From Lysobacter capsici (GTDB lineage Bacteria > Pseudomonadota > Gammaproteobacteria > Xanthomonadales > Xanthomonadaceae), in NCBI RefSeq assembly GCF_018732085.1, contig NZ_CP076103.1, positions 2,604,001 to 2,668,000 of the forward strand: DNA of 64,000 nt, written 5' to 3'. Shown piece by piece: positions 46,248-54,442 of the stretch. How positions within the stretch are numbered: position 1 is the stretch's first letter; the number at the start of each line of letters is the position of its first letter. The notes beneath the pieces were generated by a model. That model did not search any database. It was not told the DNA's origin and saw nothing but the letters and a program-made list of their open reading frames with translations. A program made the translations under genes and the position numbers.

Positions 46248-47483
46248 ATGGCGAATTTCGGTTTCGGTTCGAACAATCCCGGCGATTTCTTCGGCGCAGG
46301 CGCCGACATGAATCAGCCCGGTTTCGAAAAACTCGCGCGACAGTACTGGGGCGCATGGGGCGAGATGATGCGCGGCGCGGCGCCGCAATCGGCGCAGCAG
46401 CCGTCGATGCCGGGCTGGAACGAGGCGGTGAGCTGGTGGTCGCAATTGGCCAAGGGCGGGCAGCCGCAGGTCGACGACACCCTGGACCGTTTCAACAGCC
46501 AGGCGCGCGGCTGGTTCGGCGAAATCCAGAAACTGGCCTCGCAGTTCGCCGGCAGCGACGCCTCGGCCGGCGACATCGCCGGTGCCTGGAAGCAGGCGCT
46601 GGGCGGGCAGGGCGCCAATCCATTCGCCGATGTGTTGAGCGCGATGCGCGGGCCGGGGCAGCAGGATTTCGGCCGCTGGGCCGAGCAGATGGGGCCGTTC
46701 CTGGAACGCTTGCAGAGCCAGGGGCAGTCCTTGCTCGGTCTGCCCGCGTTCGGTTTCTCGCGCGAGCATCAAGAGCGCGTGCAGCAGTTGTTGCAGGCGC
46801 AGTCCGATTACCAGAAGCAGAGCCAGGCCTATAACGCGCTGATGGCCGAAGCCGGCCAGGACGCGTTCTCGCGCTTCGAAGACAAACTGGCCGAGCGCAG
46901 CGAACCCGGCCGCCAGATCGGCAGCGCGCGCGCGTTGTTCGATCTGTGGATCGACGCGGCCGAAGAAGCCTATGCCGATATCGCGCTGTCGCCGCGTTTC
47001 CGCGACGCTTACGCCGCGCTGGTCAATTCGCAGATGCGCCTGCGCGCCGGCGTGCAGAAGGAAATCGAACAGGCCAGCGGCAGTTTCGGCATGCCGACCC
47101 GCACCGAGATCGACGCCGCGCATCGCAAGATCGTTCAGCTCGAACGCGAACTGCGCCGCCTGCGCGATGAAGTGCAGCAGGCGCGCGAGCCGGCGCCGCG
47201 CGAATCTCGCCCGGTCGCGGCCAAACCTGCGCCCAAACCCGCGGCGACACCCGCGGCGAAGCCGGCAGCGTCTCAGCCCGCAGCGAAGAAGGCCGCGGGC
47301 AAGCCCTCGCGTCCAGCTCCGGCCGCGGCGACCAAGCCGGCGCTGAAGCAGCCCAAACCCGCGCCCGTCAAGGCGGCGAAGAAAACCGCGATCGCGCGTC
47401 CGCAGCCGCCGGCCACGCCGCGCGCGGCGAGCGCGCCGAGGCCGGCCAAGGCCGCGCAAACCGCCAAGAAGGGAGCGCGCTGA
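46248..47483 (+). CDS. phaE: Class III PHA synthase subunit PhaE with Ala/Lys/Pro-rich tail
   Basis: The non-catalytic partner of PhaC in class III polyhydroxyalkanoate synthases. The ATG at 46248 is 5 bases after GGAGG; the in-frame GTG three bases earlier is too close. Residues 1 to about 300 match PhaE (DMNQPGFEKLARQYWGAWGEMM, ALFDLWIDAAEEAYADIALSPRFRDAYAALVNSQMRLRAG, then a coiled coil VQLERELRRLRDEVQQ). The last 100 or so residues are Ala, Lys and Pro repeats like the histone-H1-like tail of phasin PhaF, giving a 411-residue protein. One base separates it from phaC. Confidence 0.9.
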   Translation: MANFGFGSNNPGDFFGAGADMNQPGFEKLARQYWGAWGEMMRGAAPQSAQQPSMPGWNEAVSWWSQLAKGGQPQVDDTLDRFNSQARGWFGEIQKLASQFAGSDASAGDIAGAWKQALGGQGANPFADVLSAMRGPGQQDFGRWAEQMGPFLERLQSQGQSLLGLPAFGFSREHQERVQQLLQAQSDYQKQSQAYNALMAEAGQDAFSRFEDKLAERSEPGRQIGSARALFDLWIDAAEEAYADIALSPRFRDAYAALVNSQMRLRAGVQKEIEQASGSFGMPTRTEIDAAHRKIVQLERELRRLRDEVQQAREPAPRESRPVAAKPAPKPAATPAAKPAASQPAAKKAAGKPSRPAPAAATKPALKQPKPAPVKAAKKTAIARPQPPATPRAASAPRPAKAAQTAKKGAR

Positions 47484-47484
47484 G

Positions 47485-48555
47485 ATGACCGCACCGATCA
47501 ATTTCAGCGCCGAATCGCTGGCCAACGAGGCGATGGCCGCGCAGAACAAGCTGCGCGCGGGCCTGGACACCCTGCGCGATGTGGGCGACATCCAGTACGG
47601 CGCGACCGATCGCGAAGAAGTGTGGCGCGACGGCAAGGTCGTGCTGTACCGCTTCCGCGGCGACAAGGCACCGACCGCGAAAGTGCCGCTGCTGATCGCC
47701 TACGCGCTGGTCAATCGCCCGTACATGGTCGACCTGCAGGCGGACAAGTCGATCGTGCGCGGTCTGCTCGAGCGCGGCGAGGACGTGTACATCCTCGATT
47801 GGGGCTATCCGGACCGTTCCGATCGCTATCTCGAACTGGAGGATTACATCCAGCGTTTCCTCGGCGGCGCGGTCGATCATCTGCGCCGCGAATACCGACT
47901 GGATGCCATCAACCTGCTCGGCATCTGCCAGGGCGGCGCGTTCTCGCTGTGCTATTCGGCCTTGAATCCGGCCAAGGTGCGCAACTTGATCACCATGGTC
48001 ACGCCGGTGGATTTCCACACCGGCGACAACATGCTGTCGAACTGGACGCGCGGGCTCGACATCGACCAGTTCGTCGACACCCTGGGCAACGTCCCGGCTG
48101 ATGTCATGAACTGGTGCTACCTGACCTTGAAGCCGTGGCGGCTGTTCGTGCAGAAGTACGTCGGCCTGATCGACATTCTCGACGACAAGCGCGCGCTCGA
48201 GGATTTCCTGCGCATGGAGAAGTGGATCTTCGATTCGCCGGATCAGGCGGGCGAGGCGTTCCGCCAGTTCATCAAGCAGTTCTACCAGGGCAACGGTTTC
48301 GTCAACGGCGGCATCGACATCGGCGGCCGCGCGGTCGACCTGGGCTATGTCGACATGCCGGTGCTGAACATCTACGCCGAGCAGGATCACCTGGTGCCGC
48401 CGGCCGCATCGAAGGCGCTGGCCGATCTGGTCGGCACCGCCGACTACAGCGAACTGTCGTTCAAGGGCGGCCACATCGGCATCTACGTGTCCGGCCGCGC
48501 CCAGCGCGAAGTGCCCAGCGCGATTCACGACTGGCTGGCGCAGCGGTCGCGTTGA
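47485..48555 (+). CDS. phaC: Class III poly(3-hydroxyalkanoate) synthase, catalytic subunit
   Basis: Polymerises 3-hydroxyacyl-CoA to PHA. The 356-residue length is typical for class III. The catalytic triad is visible: Cys148 in GICQGGAF, Asp301 in AEQDHLVPP and His330 in KGGHIGIYVS, near-identical in position to the Allochromatium enzyme. It is translated in tight linkage with phaE. Two extragenic palindromes follow its stop and may terminate the transcript. No phaA/phaB genes are in the window. Confidence 0.96.
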   Translation: MTAPINFSAESLANEAMAAQNKLRAGLDTLRDVGDIQYGATDREEVWRDGKVVLYRFRGDKAPTAKVPLLIAYALVNRPYMVDLQADKSIVRGLLERGEDVYILDWGYPDRSDRYLELEDYIQRFLGGAVDHLRREYRLDAINLLGICQGGAFSLCYSALNPAKVRNLITMVTPVDFHTGDNMLSNWTRGLDIDQFVDTLGNVPADVMNWCYLTLKPWRLFVQKYVGLIDILDDKRALEDFLRMEKWIFDSPDQAGEAFRQFIKQFYQGNGFVNGGIDIGGRAVDLGYVDMPVLNIYAEQDHLVPPAASKALADLVGTADYSELSFKGGHIGIYVSGRAQREVPSAIHDWLAQRSR

Positions 48556-48610
48556 GTTCTGCGTCTCGCGCAAGCGAGGATCTCAGTACGTTCACCGCGT
48601 CCGCTTATCC

Positions 48611-48632
48611 CTTCTCCCGCTGGCGGGAGAAG
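48611..48632. repeat. Extragenic palindrome CTTCTCCCGC
   Basis: Perfect 10-base arms CTTCTCCCGC/GCGGGAGAAG with a two-base spacer, followed by GGTGGTCCGAAGGACCGGATGAGGG in which TCCGAAGGA is a second small palindrome. It is a common Xanthomonadaceae intergenic unit. Confidence 0.75.
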
Positions 48633-48707
48633 GTGGTCCGAAGGACCGGATGAGGGCGGGCGCGAAGCGGAGGTTATTCGATCGGCTGCCGCAGACCCTC
48701 ACCCCAA

Positions 48708-48737
48708 CCCCTCTCCCGCAAGCGGGAGAGGGGTTTT
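48708..48737 (+). terminator. Extragenic palindrome acting as terminator after phaC
   Basis: Arms CCCCTCTCCCGC/GCGGGAGAGGGG with spacer AA, followed by TTTT. It is the same unit as at 41624-41649. Confidence 0.75.
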
Positions 48738-48840
48738 GGTTCGCTGCGGCGAGTGGTCGGTCGCGATTGCGATTCGGCGATGACGATCCACTTACGTCGC
48801 CCGGGTTAGTCTTGACTCAGACCGACTTCGGAACACCCGC

Positions 48841-49578
48841 ATGCATAGAATCCTGAGCTTGTTGCTGATTCTCGCGCTGACCGCCTGCGCGGCCACGCCG
48901 GGTCGCCAGACCGCGGCGGCAGCCACCGATTCCGCCACCACCACCCCGGCCGCAGCGGCACCCGAAGGCGCCGCGCCTCGCGACTCGCGCGAATGGGAAC
49001 CGACCGTGCAGGCGTGGGAAGCCGAGGATGCGCGCGTTCGTCGCATGCCCGGCGCGGTGGTGTTCGTCGGCAGTTCCTCGATCCGCTACTGGACCACCCT
49101 GGCCGAAGACTTCCCCGGCGTGGTGTCGATCAATCGCGGTTACGGCAGCTCGCGCGTCTACGACTCGGTGTATTACGCCGATCGCATCGTCAACGCGTAC
49201 CAGCCGCGCGCGGTGGTGTTCTACGCCGGCGAAAACGACCTCAACGAAGGCCGCAGCCCGCAGCAGGTGCGCGACGATTTCGCCGCGTTCGTTCAGCGCG
49301 TGCAGGCCGGTACGCCGAAGGCGCGCATCGGCTTCGTGTCGATCAAGCCCAGTCCCTCGCGCAGGGCGATACTGCCGCAGGTCGTCCAGGCCAATGCGCT
49401 GATCGGCGACTACATCAAGACCGTGCAGGGCGTGGACTACCTCGACGTGTTCACGCCGATGCTCGATGCGAGCGGTGAGCCGCGCGAGGCGTTGTTCCTG
49501 GCCGACCGCCTGCACATGAATCGCACCGGCTACGCGATCTGGATCAAGGTGGTCGGCCCCTGGCTGGCCAAGCACTGA
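48841..49578 (+). CDS. SGNH/GDSL-type hydrolase lipoprotein
   Basis: A 245-residue protein. Residues 1-16 form a lipoprotein signal with lipobox LTAC (Cys16). A Thr/Ala-rich linker leads to an SGNH hydrolase with all four blocks: FVGSSSIRYW (nucleophile Ser), NRGYGSS (Gly), YAGENDL (Asn) and LFLADRLHMNRTGY (Asp and His). It acts on an unknown ester at the envelope. It starts about 100 bases after the terminator-like palindrome behind phaC and is transcribed separately. Confidence 0.9.
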   Translation: MHRILSLLLILALTACAATPGRQTAAAATDSATTTPAAAAPEGAAPRDSREWEPTVQAWEAEDARVRRMPGAVVFVGSSSIRYWTTLAEDFPGVVSINRGYGSSRVYDSVYYADRIVNAYQPRAVVFYAGENDLNEGRSPQQVRDDFAAFVQRVQAGTPKARIGFVSIKPSPSRRAILPQVVQANALIGDYIKTVQGVDYLDVFTPMLDASGEPREALFLADRLHMNRTGYAIWIKVVGPWLAKH

Positions 49579-49903
49579 CCAACCGCCGCGGCGCAAGCAC
49601 CGAGTCTTTCTCTTGTGTGAGAGCCTCCAGGCTTTTATGGGAGGGCCTTCCGGCTTTTGTGGGGGGCCTTCTTTTGTGGGAGGGCCTTCAGGCCCGACGC
49701 TTTCCGCTCAGATCGCCACGCACCTCACCACAAACAATTCGGCCACAGACGACGCCATCCGAGGCATACCGTGCTTCGACATCTCGCGGACATGGCCGCT
49801 GCCATGCTCCGCGCCATCGACCATCGACCATCGACCATCGACCATTGCCGTTCCCCGTCCCCCGTCCCCGCGGGGTACACAGTCGGCCAGCGAGAACCGC
49901 CCC
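49579..49903. other. Repeat-rich intergenic region
   Basis: About 325 bases with three near-tandem copies of a GAGGGCCTTCNGGCTTTTGTGG-like unit (49619-49700) ending in GGCCCGACGC, and a triplet of CGACCATCGAC at 49816-49845. No gene is supported. Confidence 0.6.
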
Positions 49904-50320
49904 ATGAATCAACGCGTCGCCGCCTTTCGTCCCCGCAGTCTCGCCATATTCGCCGCGGCCGTGCTCGGCGCCGCGTCCATCGCCGCCCAGGCCGCGCCGT
50001 CGGCCCAGGCCGTGCGCGAAACCGAGCAGTTGATCCAGGCGCTCGGCAGTTCGGGTTGCCAGTTCGAACGCAACGGCAGTTGGTACGACTCGGGCGAGGC
50101 GCAGGCGCACCTGCGCAAGAAACTGGCCTATCTGCGCAAGCGCGATCTGGCCGATACCGCCGAGCTGTTCATCGAACGCGCCGGCAGCGAAAGCAGCTTC
50201 AGCGGCAAGCCGTACCGGGTGCGCTGCGGCAACGCCGCGCCGGTCGCCTCGGCGGCCTGGCTGAAAGCCAAACTGGTTCAGCTGCGCGCCGCCCGGCCGG
50301 CGACGACGCCATCACCGTGA
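49904..50320 (+). CDS. DUF5329 family exported protein
   Basis: A 138-residue protein. The signal peptide is residues 1-31 (ending AAQAAPS). The mature part matches DUF5329: ETEQLIQALGSSGCQFERNGSWYDSGEAQAHLRKKL, YLRKRDLADTAELFIERAGSESSFSGKPYRVRCG. Two cysteines (Cys54 and the one in VRCG) are probably disulfide-linked. Function is unknown; the periplasm is the likely location. The start is the ATG of MNQRVAAF; longer frames cover repeats. Confidence 0.86.
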   Translation: MNQRVAAFRPRSLAIFAAAVLGAASIAAQAAPSAQAVRETEQLIQALGSSGCQFERNGSWYDSGEAQAHLRKKLAYLRKRDLADTAELFIERAGSESSFSGKPYRVRCGNAAPVASAAWLKAKLVQLRAARPATTPSP

Positions 50321-50369
50321 CGCGCTAGACTGATCGCGGACCTGCAGTGAGCTTCGGAGACGGCGAGGA

Positions 50370-50573
50370 ATGAACAACGCCACGCCCCGGTTCTGCCGCT
50401 CCCGGCACGACCGCATGATCGCCGGCGTGGCCGGCGGCCTCGCCCTGCGCCTGCGCTGGAATCCGGTGATCGTGCGCGGCGCCTTCGTGGTGCTGGCCCT
50501 GGCCACCTTCGTACTGCCGGTCGCCCTGCTGTATCTGATCCTGTGGCTGTTCATGCCCGAAGAGGGCTGCTGA
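50370..50573 (+). CDS. PspC domain membrane protein, 67 aa
   Basis: A minimal PspC domain: RSRHDRMIAGVAGGLALRLRWNPVIVRGAFVVLALATF, then a second hydrophobic segment and LILWLFMPEE. PspC proteins sit in the inner membrane and in Psp systems sense envelope stress; here no other psp gene is present. The frame continues after its TGA, without another stop, into the following gene. Confidence 0.88.
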   Translation: MNNATPRFCRSRHDRMIAGVAGGLALRLRWNPVIVRGAFVVLALATFVLPVALLYLILWLFMPEEGC

Positions 50574-50582
50574 CTGGGCGCG

Positions 50583-51017
50583 TTGCTGCGAATCGCCGGC
50601 GCCGTGCTCGGCATGCTCTGGACCTCGCCGGTGACGGCGCTGGGGTTGATCGCCGGCGTGTTCGCCATCCCGTTCGGCGCGCGGCCGCGTCTGCGCCGCG
50701 ACGATCTGGCGCTGGTGTTCCAGCACTGGCCGTGGGGCCCGGGCGGCGCGATCACCCTGGGCAATGTCGTGCTGCACACCGGCGAGGATCTGGATTCGCC
50801 CTGTTACACCTACGCCCACGACGCCGGCCATCGCACCGAGCCGCCGATCAAGCTCGCCGATCACGAACGCGCCCATGTCTACCAGTACATGGTGCTGGGG
50901 CCGCTGTTCCTGCCGTTGTATCTGCTGTGCGGCGGAATCAGCGTGCGCAACCGCTTCGAGCGCGCCGCCGATCGTTATGCGCAGACCGGACGCGGCTGGT
51001 GGCCGTGGTCGAAGTAA
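50583..51017 (+). CDS. Putative membrane protein with HExxH motif
   Basis: A 144-residue frame beginning at TTG (LLRIAGAVLG), 9 bases after and in phase with the PspC stop codon. There is no clear ribosome site, so coupling to or readthrough from pspC is possible. Residues 5-25 are hydrophobic. The middle contains FQHWPWGPGGAITLGNVVLHTG. HERAHVYQYMVLGPLFLPLYLL includes HERAH, an HExxH-type possible zinc site beside a membrane helix. It ends GRGWWPWSK. Family name not known to me; peptidase activity is speculation. Confidence 0.7.
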   Translation: MLRIAGAVLGMLWTSPVTALGLIAGVFAIPFGARPRLRRDDLALVFQHWPWGPGGAITLGNVVLHTGEDLDSPCYTYAHDAGHRTEPPIKLADHERAHVYQYMVLGPLFLPLYLLCGGISVRNRFERAADRYAQTGRGWWPWSK

Positions 51018-51971
51018 ATGCAGTCGAGGGCACTTGCCTGCGTCGCGCGGATTTATTTTGATCGACGGCGGCTACACGAAATCTTGATCGGCCGCTAACG
51101 ACGGCGGCGATATCCTGCACGCGTCGGAGAAAAACCAACGGACGCAAGCCCGATGCAATCGCTCCGACACGGAAGGCCCGGCCACCCGAGAAACCTCTCG
51201 AGGACTGGGCCTTCTCATTTTTGACGGGCAATTTGCTGCGTGCAATCGCGGCCACCGTGCGGGCATGTGAATCCGGCCATGCCATGCGTTCTCGTTTCTG
51301 TCTGCTGCTTTGTCCGTGGCGCTTGCGAGCCTGCGTGAGACGCGCTTGGCGCGTCGCGATATGCGCGGCGCGGTCGTCGCGGCTTGATCGAAGCGCGTAT
51401 GTGTCGAGGCCTGTCGCCCGGTGCAGCGTGCAGTGACGCGCGTCTTGCATCGACATCCTCAACGTCTTGGCGGCCGACTACATCTCGGCGAGCGGCCGCC
51501 GATGCAACGCCATCAAGCGAATGCAAACACCGTCACAAATAGGCGCATCCACGCAATACGTGTGAGCCGATCCGCGCTGGTATCGCGAGTCCTGGTATGG
51601 CGCTGGACGCGCGATGCCGGATTCGTTAATCCCCGCCGGATCGGACATCGCGCGTCGCGCCGAGTTGCGCGGCGGTATCCGTATCCGGTGGGTCGAAACG
51701 CTTGCGCCGCCCGTGCACGGAGCTGACGCGCAGGGATGTGTGCGGGTATCGATCATTGCCGGTTCGATTCGACTGTATGCGGCGACGCACCCGTTGGATC
51801 GAATGCGCGGTGATGGCTGACCGACGCGGCGTTGCGGCAATCGGCATGCGCGTCGCGTCGCCTTGGTCGTATCCGTCAGTTCGCAACCTAACTCGTCTGC
51901 TGTCCCCGCAGGCCGCCCAGGCCCGCGCCGTGCAGTCACGCGAAAGCCTATTCACATCGACAAGGAGTCTT
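51018..51971. other. Long intergenic region, no supported protein gene
   Basis: About 950 bases. Open frames on both strands lack ribosome sites and domain character. The only clear structure is the hairpin pair at 51123-51222 listed separately. The AAGGAG ribosome site of the next gene is at 51962-51967. Confidence 0.55.
51118..51222 (+). ncRNA. Candidate small RNA with intrinsic terminator
   Basis: Two consecutive hairpins: GTCGGAG/CTCCGAC (51123-51129 with 51162-51168), then GAAGGCCC/GGGCCTTC (51172-51179 with 51207-51214) enclosing CGAGA/TCTCG, followed by TCATTTTT. A TTGATC and a GATATC about 18 bases apart lie just upstream and could be a promoter. The last hairpin is a terminator at minimum; an independent sRNA is inferred. 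Confidence 0.4.
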
Positions 51972-52499
51972 ATGAAAGCGATCACCCTCGCACTGGCAGG
52001 CCTGCTCGGACTGGCCGCGTTGCAACCCGCTCACGCCGAGTTCGTCATTCCCGCCGGGCCGTTCGCCAACGAACAAGCGCTCGTGGCCTGGTGGAACGCC
52101 AACAACAGCAGTGGCTTGGTCACCGAAGTGTTTCTCAACGGGCGCAAGGTCTACGACAAACCCACCGGTTGGGGCCCGGCCATGGTCGCGCCGTACTACC
52201 TGTGTGCGGCCACTCAGGACGTACGCGCGCGCTGCAACAGCACGCTGGACGGTTCCACCCGGCTCGACACCTTGATCGACCTTTTCGACACCGGCGTCGG
52301 CACGCGTCCGGCGTTGGCCGACACCGACATCTACCTGGGCGCGGACCTGGTCCGTCCGTTCACCACGCCGTCGCGCCGGGCGCAGGTGTTCCTGATCCGA
52401 TGCCTGGGCGATTCGAGCCGCCGCGGCGGCTTCTACTACTACAAGTTCCACCACATCATCCCGGACTTCGGGCCGCCGATCTCTCACGGCTGCTACTGA
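51972..52499 (+). CDS. Secreted hypothetical protein, 175 aa
   Basis: AAGGAG stands 4 bases before the ATG. The signal peptide is residues 1-22 (ending QPAHA). The mature domain (EFVIPAGPFANEQALVAWWNANNSSGLVTEVFLNGRKVYD) has four to five Cys (YYLCAATQDVRARCN, LIRCLGD, SHGC) likely in disulfides, and a Tyr-rich end. No family is recognised. Monocistronic, convergent with the NRDE gene. Confidence 0.78.
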   Translation: MKAITLALAGLLGLAALQPAHAEFVIPAGPFANEQALVAWWNANNSSGLVTEVFLNGRKVYDKPTGWGPAMVAPYYLCAATQDVRARCNSTLDGSTRLDTLIDLFDTGVGTRPALADTDIYLGADLVRPFTTPSRRAQVFLIRCLGDSSRRGGFYYYKFHHIIPDFGPPISHGCY

Positions 52500-52554
52500 C
52501 GGCAGCCGGCGTTCTCGACCTGGATCGGGATTGGCCTTGCAGACAGCCCGCGGA

Positions 52555-53373
52555 TCACACGATCCGCGGGCGCAGCGGCAACGACACCGCGGTTTCCCCG
52601 GCCGGTACGCCGCCGGGCCCGTAGCGGCGTTCGACGAACGCGATCTCGTCCCGGCCGATCAGCACGATGCTGCTGCAGCGCGTGCCGTAGCGCTCGCCGA
52701 GCACGAACGGCGGCGACAGCATGCGTTCGAGCTCCAGGCCCACGCCGGTATCGGGCAGCGCCTCGTCGGGCGCCACGGTGGTGTCGGCCATCGCCGCGAG
52801 CAGCATCGCCAGGCCCGCCTCGCCGGTGTGCGGGGGTTGGCCCGAACTGGGTTGCTGCGAGGCCGGCGATTCCAGCCAGGCCGACAACGCCCGCGTCGCC
52901 AGTCCGCTCTTGGGCCAGGGCGCATCGAAGTCGCCGTTGGACATGGCATGCACGCCGCGTGTCACTGCGTGCATGCGGAACTGCGGATGGTTGCTGCCGA
53001 ACATCAGCGCATCGCCGTCCCACAGCAGCAGATTGAAGCGGCCGAACTGCGGCGCGTCGGCGCGCAGGCTTTGCAGATAATCGGCCGCGCTCATCGCGCC
53101 GCGCACGAATTCGCGCACCAGCGCACCGCGCGATCGCGGCGCGGTTTCCGGATGCAGGCCGGCGCGCACGTTGGTAACCGCGGCCAGTCGACCTTGGGTG
53201 GAAACCTGCAACCAACTGCCGCCTTGCAGCAGATCGCGGCCGCCGAAGACATGCGGATCGTCGGGATCGACGCCGGCCGCGGCGGTGGGGCGCGGGTGGG
53301 CTTCGTCGCGATTGGCGATCAAGGCCAGGCGATAGCGCGGATGGTGTTGCCAGGCGAGGGCGATCAGGCACAT
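52555..53373 (-). CDS. NRDE family protein (TANGO2-like)
   Basis: A 272-residue protein with the defining N-terminus MCLIALAW...LALIANRDEAHPRPT, including Cys2 and the NRDE motif, then GGRDLLQGGSWLQVSTQGRLAAVTNVR and the C-terminal RCSSIVLIGRD. The family has an Ntn-hydrolase-like fold with Cys2 as a possible nucleophile; bacterial function is unresolved (heme handling is proposed for TANGO2 relatives). Confidence 0.92.
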   Translation of the reverse strand: MCLIALAWQHHPRYRLALIANRDEAHPRPTAAAGVDPDDPHVFGGRDLLQGGSWLQVSTQGRLAAVTNVRAGLHPETAPRSRGALVREFVRGAMSAADYLQSLRADAPQFGRFNLLLWDGDALMFGSNHPQFRMHAVTRGVHAMSNGDFDAPWPKSGLATRALSAWLESPASQQPSSGQPPHTGEAGLAMLLAAMADTTVAPDEALPDTGVGLELERMLSPPFVLGERYGTRCSSIVLIGRDEIAFVERRYGPGGVPAGETAVSLPLRPRIV

Positions 53374-53581
53374 GCCGGCATTCTAGTCGCGCGAGGTCAC
53401 GTCCATGTGGAGCCGGCAGGCGGTCCACACCCGCCGCCCGCGCGCAACCGGCAGGCGTCGCACACCCGCCACGACGAATGGCAGGTGCGGGCCTGGCGGG
53501 CTGGTCATATTCTGGCCACCGTCTCAACAGATGAGATCGCTCCACGTTCTGCTAGCCGGCGCAGAAGGGGAGACGTGTTCG

Positions 53582-53929
53582 ATGAATCGTGGTGCCAGGA
53601 TGTTGCTGCAGTTGTTCGCGCCGGCGTTGATCGTGGCCGTGAGCGGCCCGATCGCCGGCACGGTGTTGTTGCAGATGGGCGATACGCCCGCCGCCGCCGG
53701 GTTCGCGCCGATCGCGCACGGGCTGCGGCTGGGCGGCGCGGGCGCCGGCCTGGCCATGGCGACGTATTCGCTGTGGCGCCTGTGGCGCTGGGAACGCGGC
53801 TTGGAGCCGCAATGCCCTTGTGGCGGCCTGCTGTCGCGGCCGTCGAGCGGCCGTCGTGGCCGCTGCGACCGAACCCGCCACTGCCTGGGTTGCCGCCGGC
53901 CTCAACCGGACCCTCGACCCGACCACTGA
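53582..53929 (+). CDS. Small membrane protein with CPCGG ribbon-like tail
   Basis: A 115-residue frame; GGGGAG lies 9 bases before the ATG (MNRGARMLL). Two membrane helices (LFAPALIVAVSGPIAGTVLLQ and RLGGAGAGLAMATYSLWRLW) are followed by PQCPCGGLLSRPS...GRCDRTRHCLGC, a four-to-five-Cys zinc-ribbon-like tail. Family unknown. The 250 bases after it up to tRNA-Leu hold no supported gene. Confidence 0.65.
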   Translation: MNRGARMLLQLFAPALIVAVSGPIAGTVLLQMGDTPAAAGFAPIAHGLRLGGAGAGLAMATYSLWRLWRWERGLEPQCPCGGLLSRPSSGRRGRCDRTRHCLGCRRPQPDPRPDH

Positions 53930-54203
53930 TACGGCTCCCCCGATCAAGCCGGCAAACCAAGGACCCCGATCCTATGCTCGCCACCGCCGCCGCCATCCGT
54001 TGCATCGTCGCCGCTCCGCCGGCCGCGGTGCGGTCCGCGCCGGCGCAGCGTGGCGCCTGGGAGGAGGCCGCGCCCGAGCGCGCCGAGGCGGGCTACCGGG
54101 CCGGTTCGCCGACCGGTGGCGAGGGCGACGGGGCAGGCGAGCGGCATTGATGTTTTCGGCATGCAGACTCCGGCCGTTTCGATAGGTATACTGCGCACCC
54201 GCT

Positions 54204-54290
54204 GCCGGAGTGGCGGAATCGGTAGACGCAGCGGACTCAAAATCCGCCGCCCTTAAAAGCGTGTGGGTTCGAGTCCCACCTCCGGCACCA
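54204..54290 (+). tRNA. tRNA-Leu (anticodon CAA); prophage target
   Basis: A class II tRNA of 87 nt with CCA: acceptor GCCGGAG/CTCCGGC, anticodon stem GCGGA/TCCGC with loop CTCAAAA (anticodon CAA), long variable arm, T arm GTGGG-TTCGAGT-CCCAC. A tyrosine integrase gene follows, so its 3' end is the presumed attachment site. Confidence 0.97.
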
Positions 54291-54342
54291 AAGCATAAAT
54301 CTCGGTCCCTGCGACTCTGCCCGGATTGAATACGAAACGCCC

Positions 54343-54374
54343 GCCCCGCAAGGGTTCCGGGCGTTTTCTTTTTC
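54343..54374 (+). terminator. Rho-independent terminator after tRNA-Leu
   Basis: AAACGCCCG pairs with CGGGCGTTT around a CCCCGCAAGGGTTC loop (which has its own small stem), followed by TCTTTTTC. Confidence 0.8.
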
Positions 54375-54442
54375 CGCGATCACCACGGTTTGCCCGGGGT
54401 CGCGCATTCCCACTCCCCAAAATTTCCCCATACGATGCGGCC

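Noticed and set aside
51478..51939. 153-codon minus-strand frame in the 51-52 kb gap
   Set aside because: No start signal or recognisable sequence; several competing frames of similar length occupy the same DNA.
53974..54150. 58-codon plus-strand frame before tRNA-Leu
   Set aside because: Ala/Gly/Glu-rich, no ribosome site, no conservation that I can recognise.
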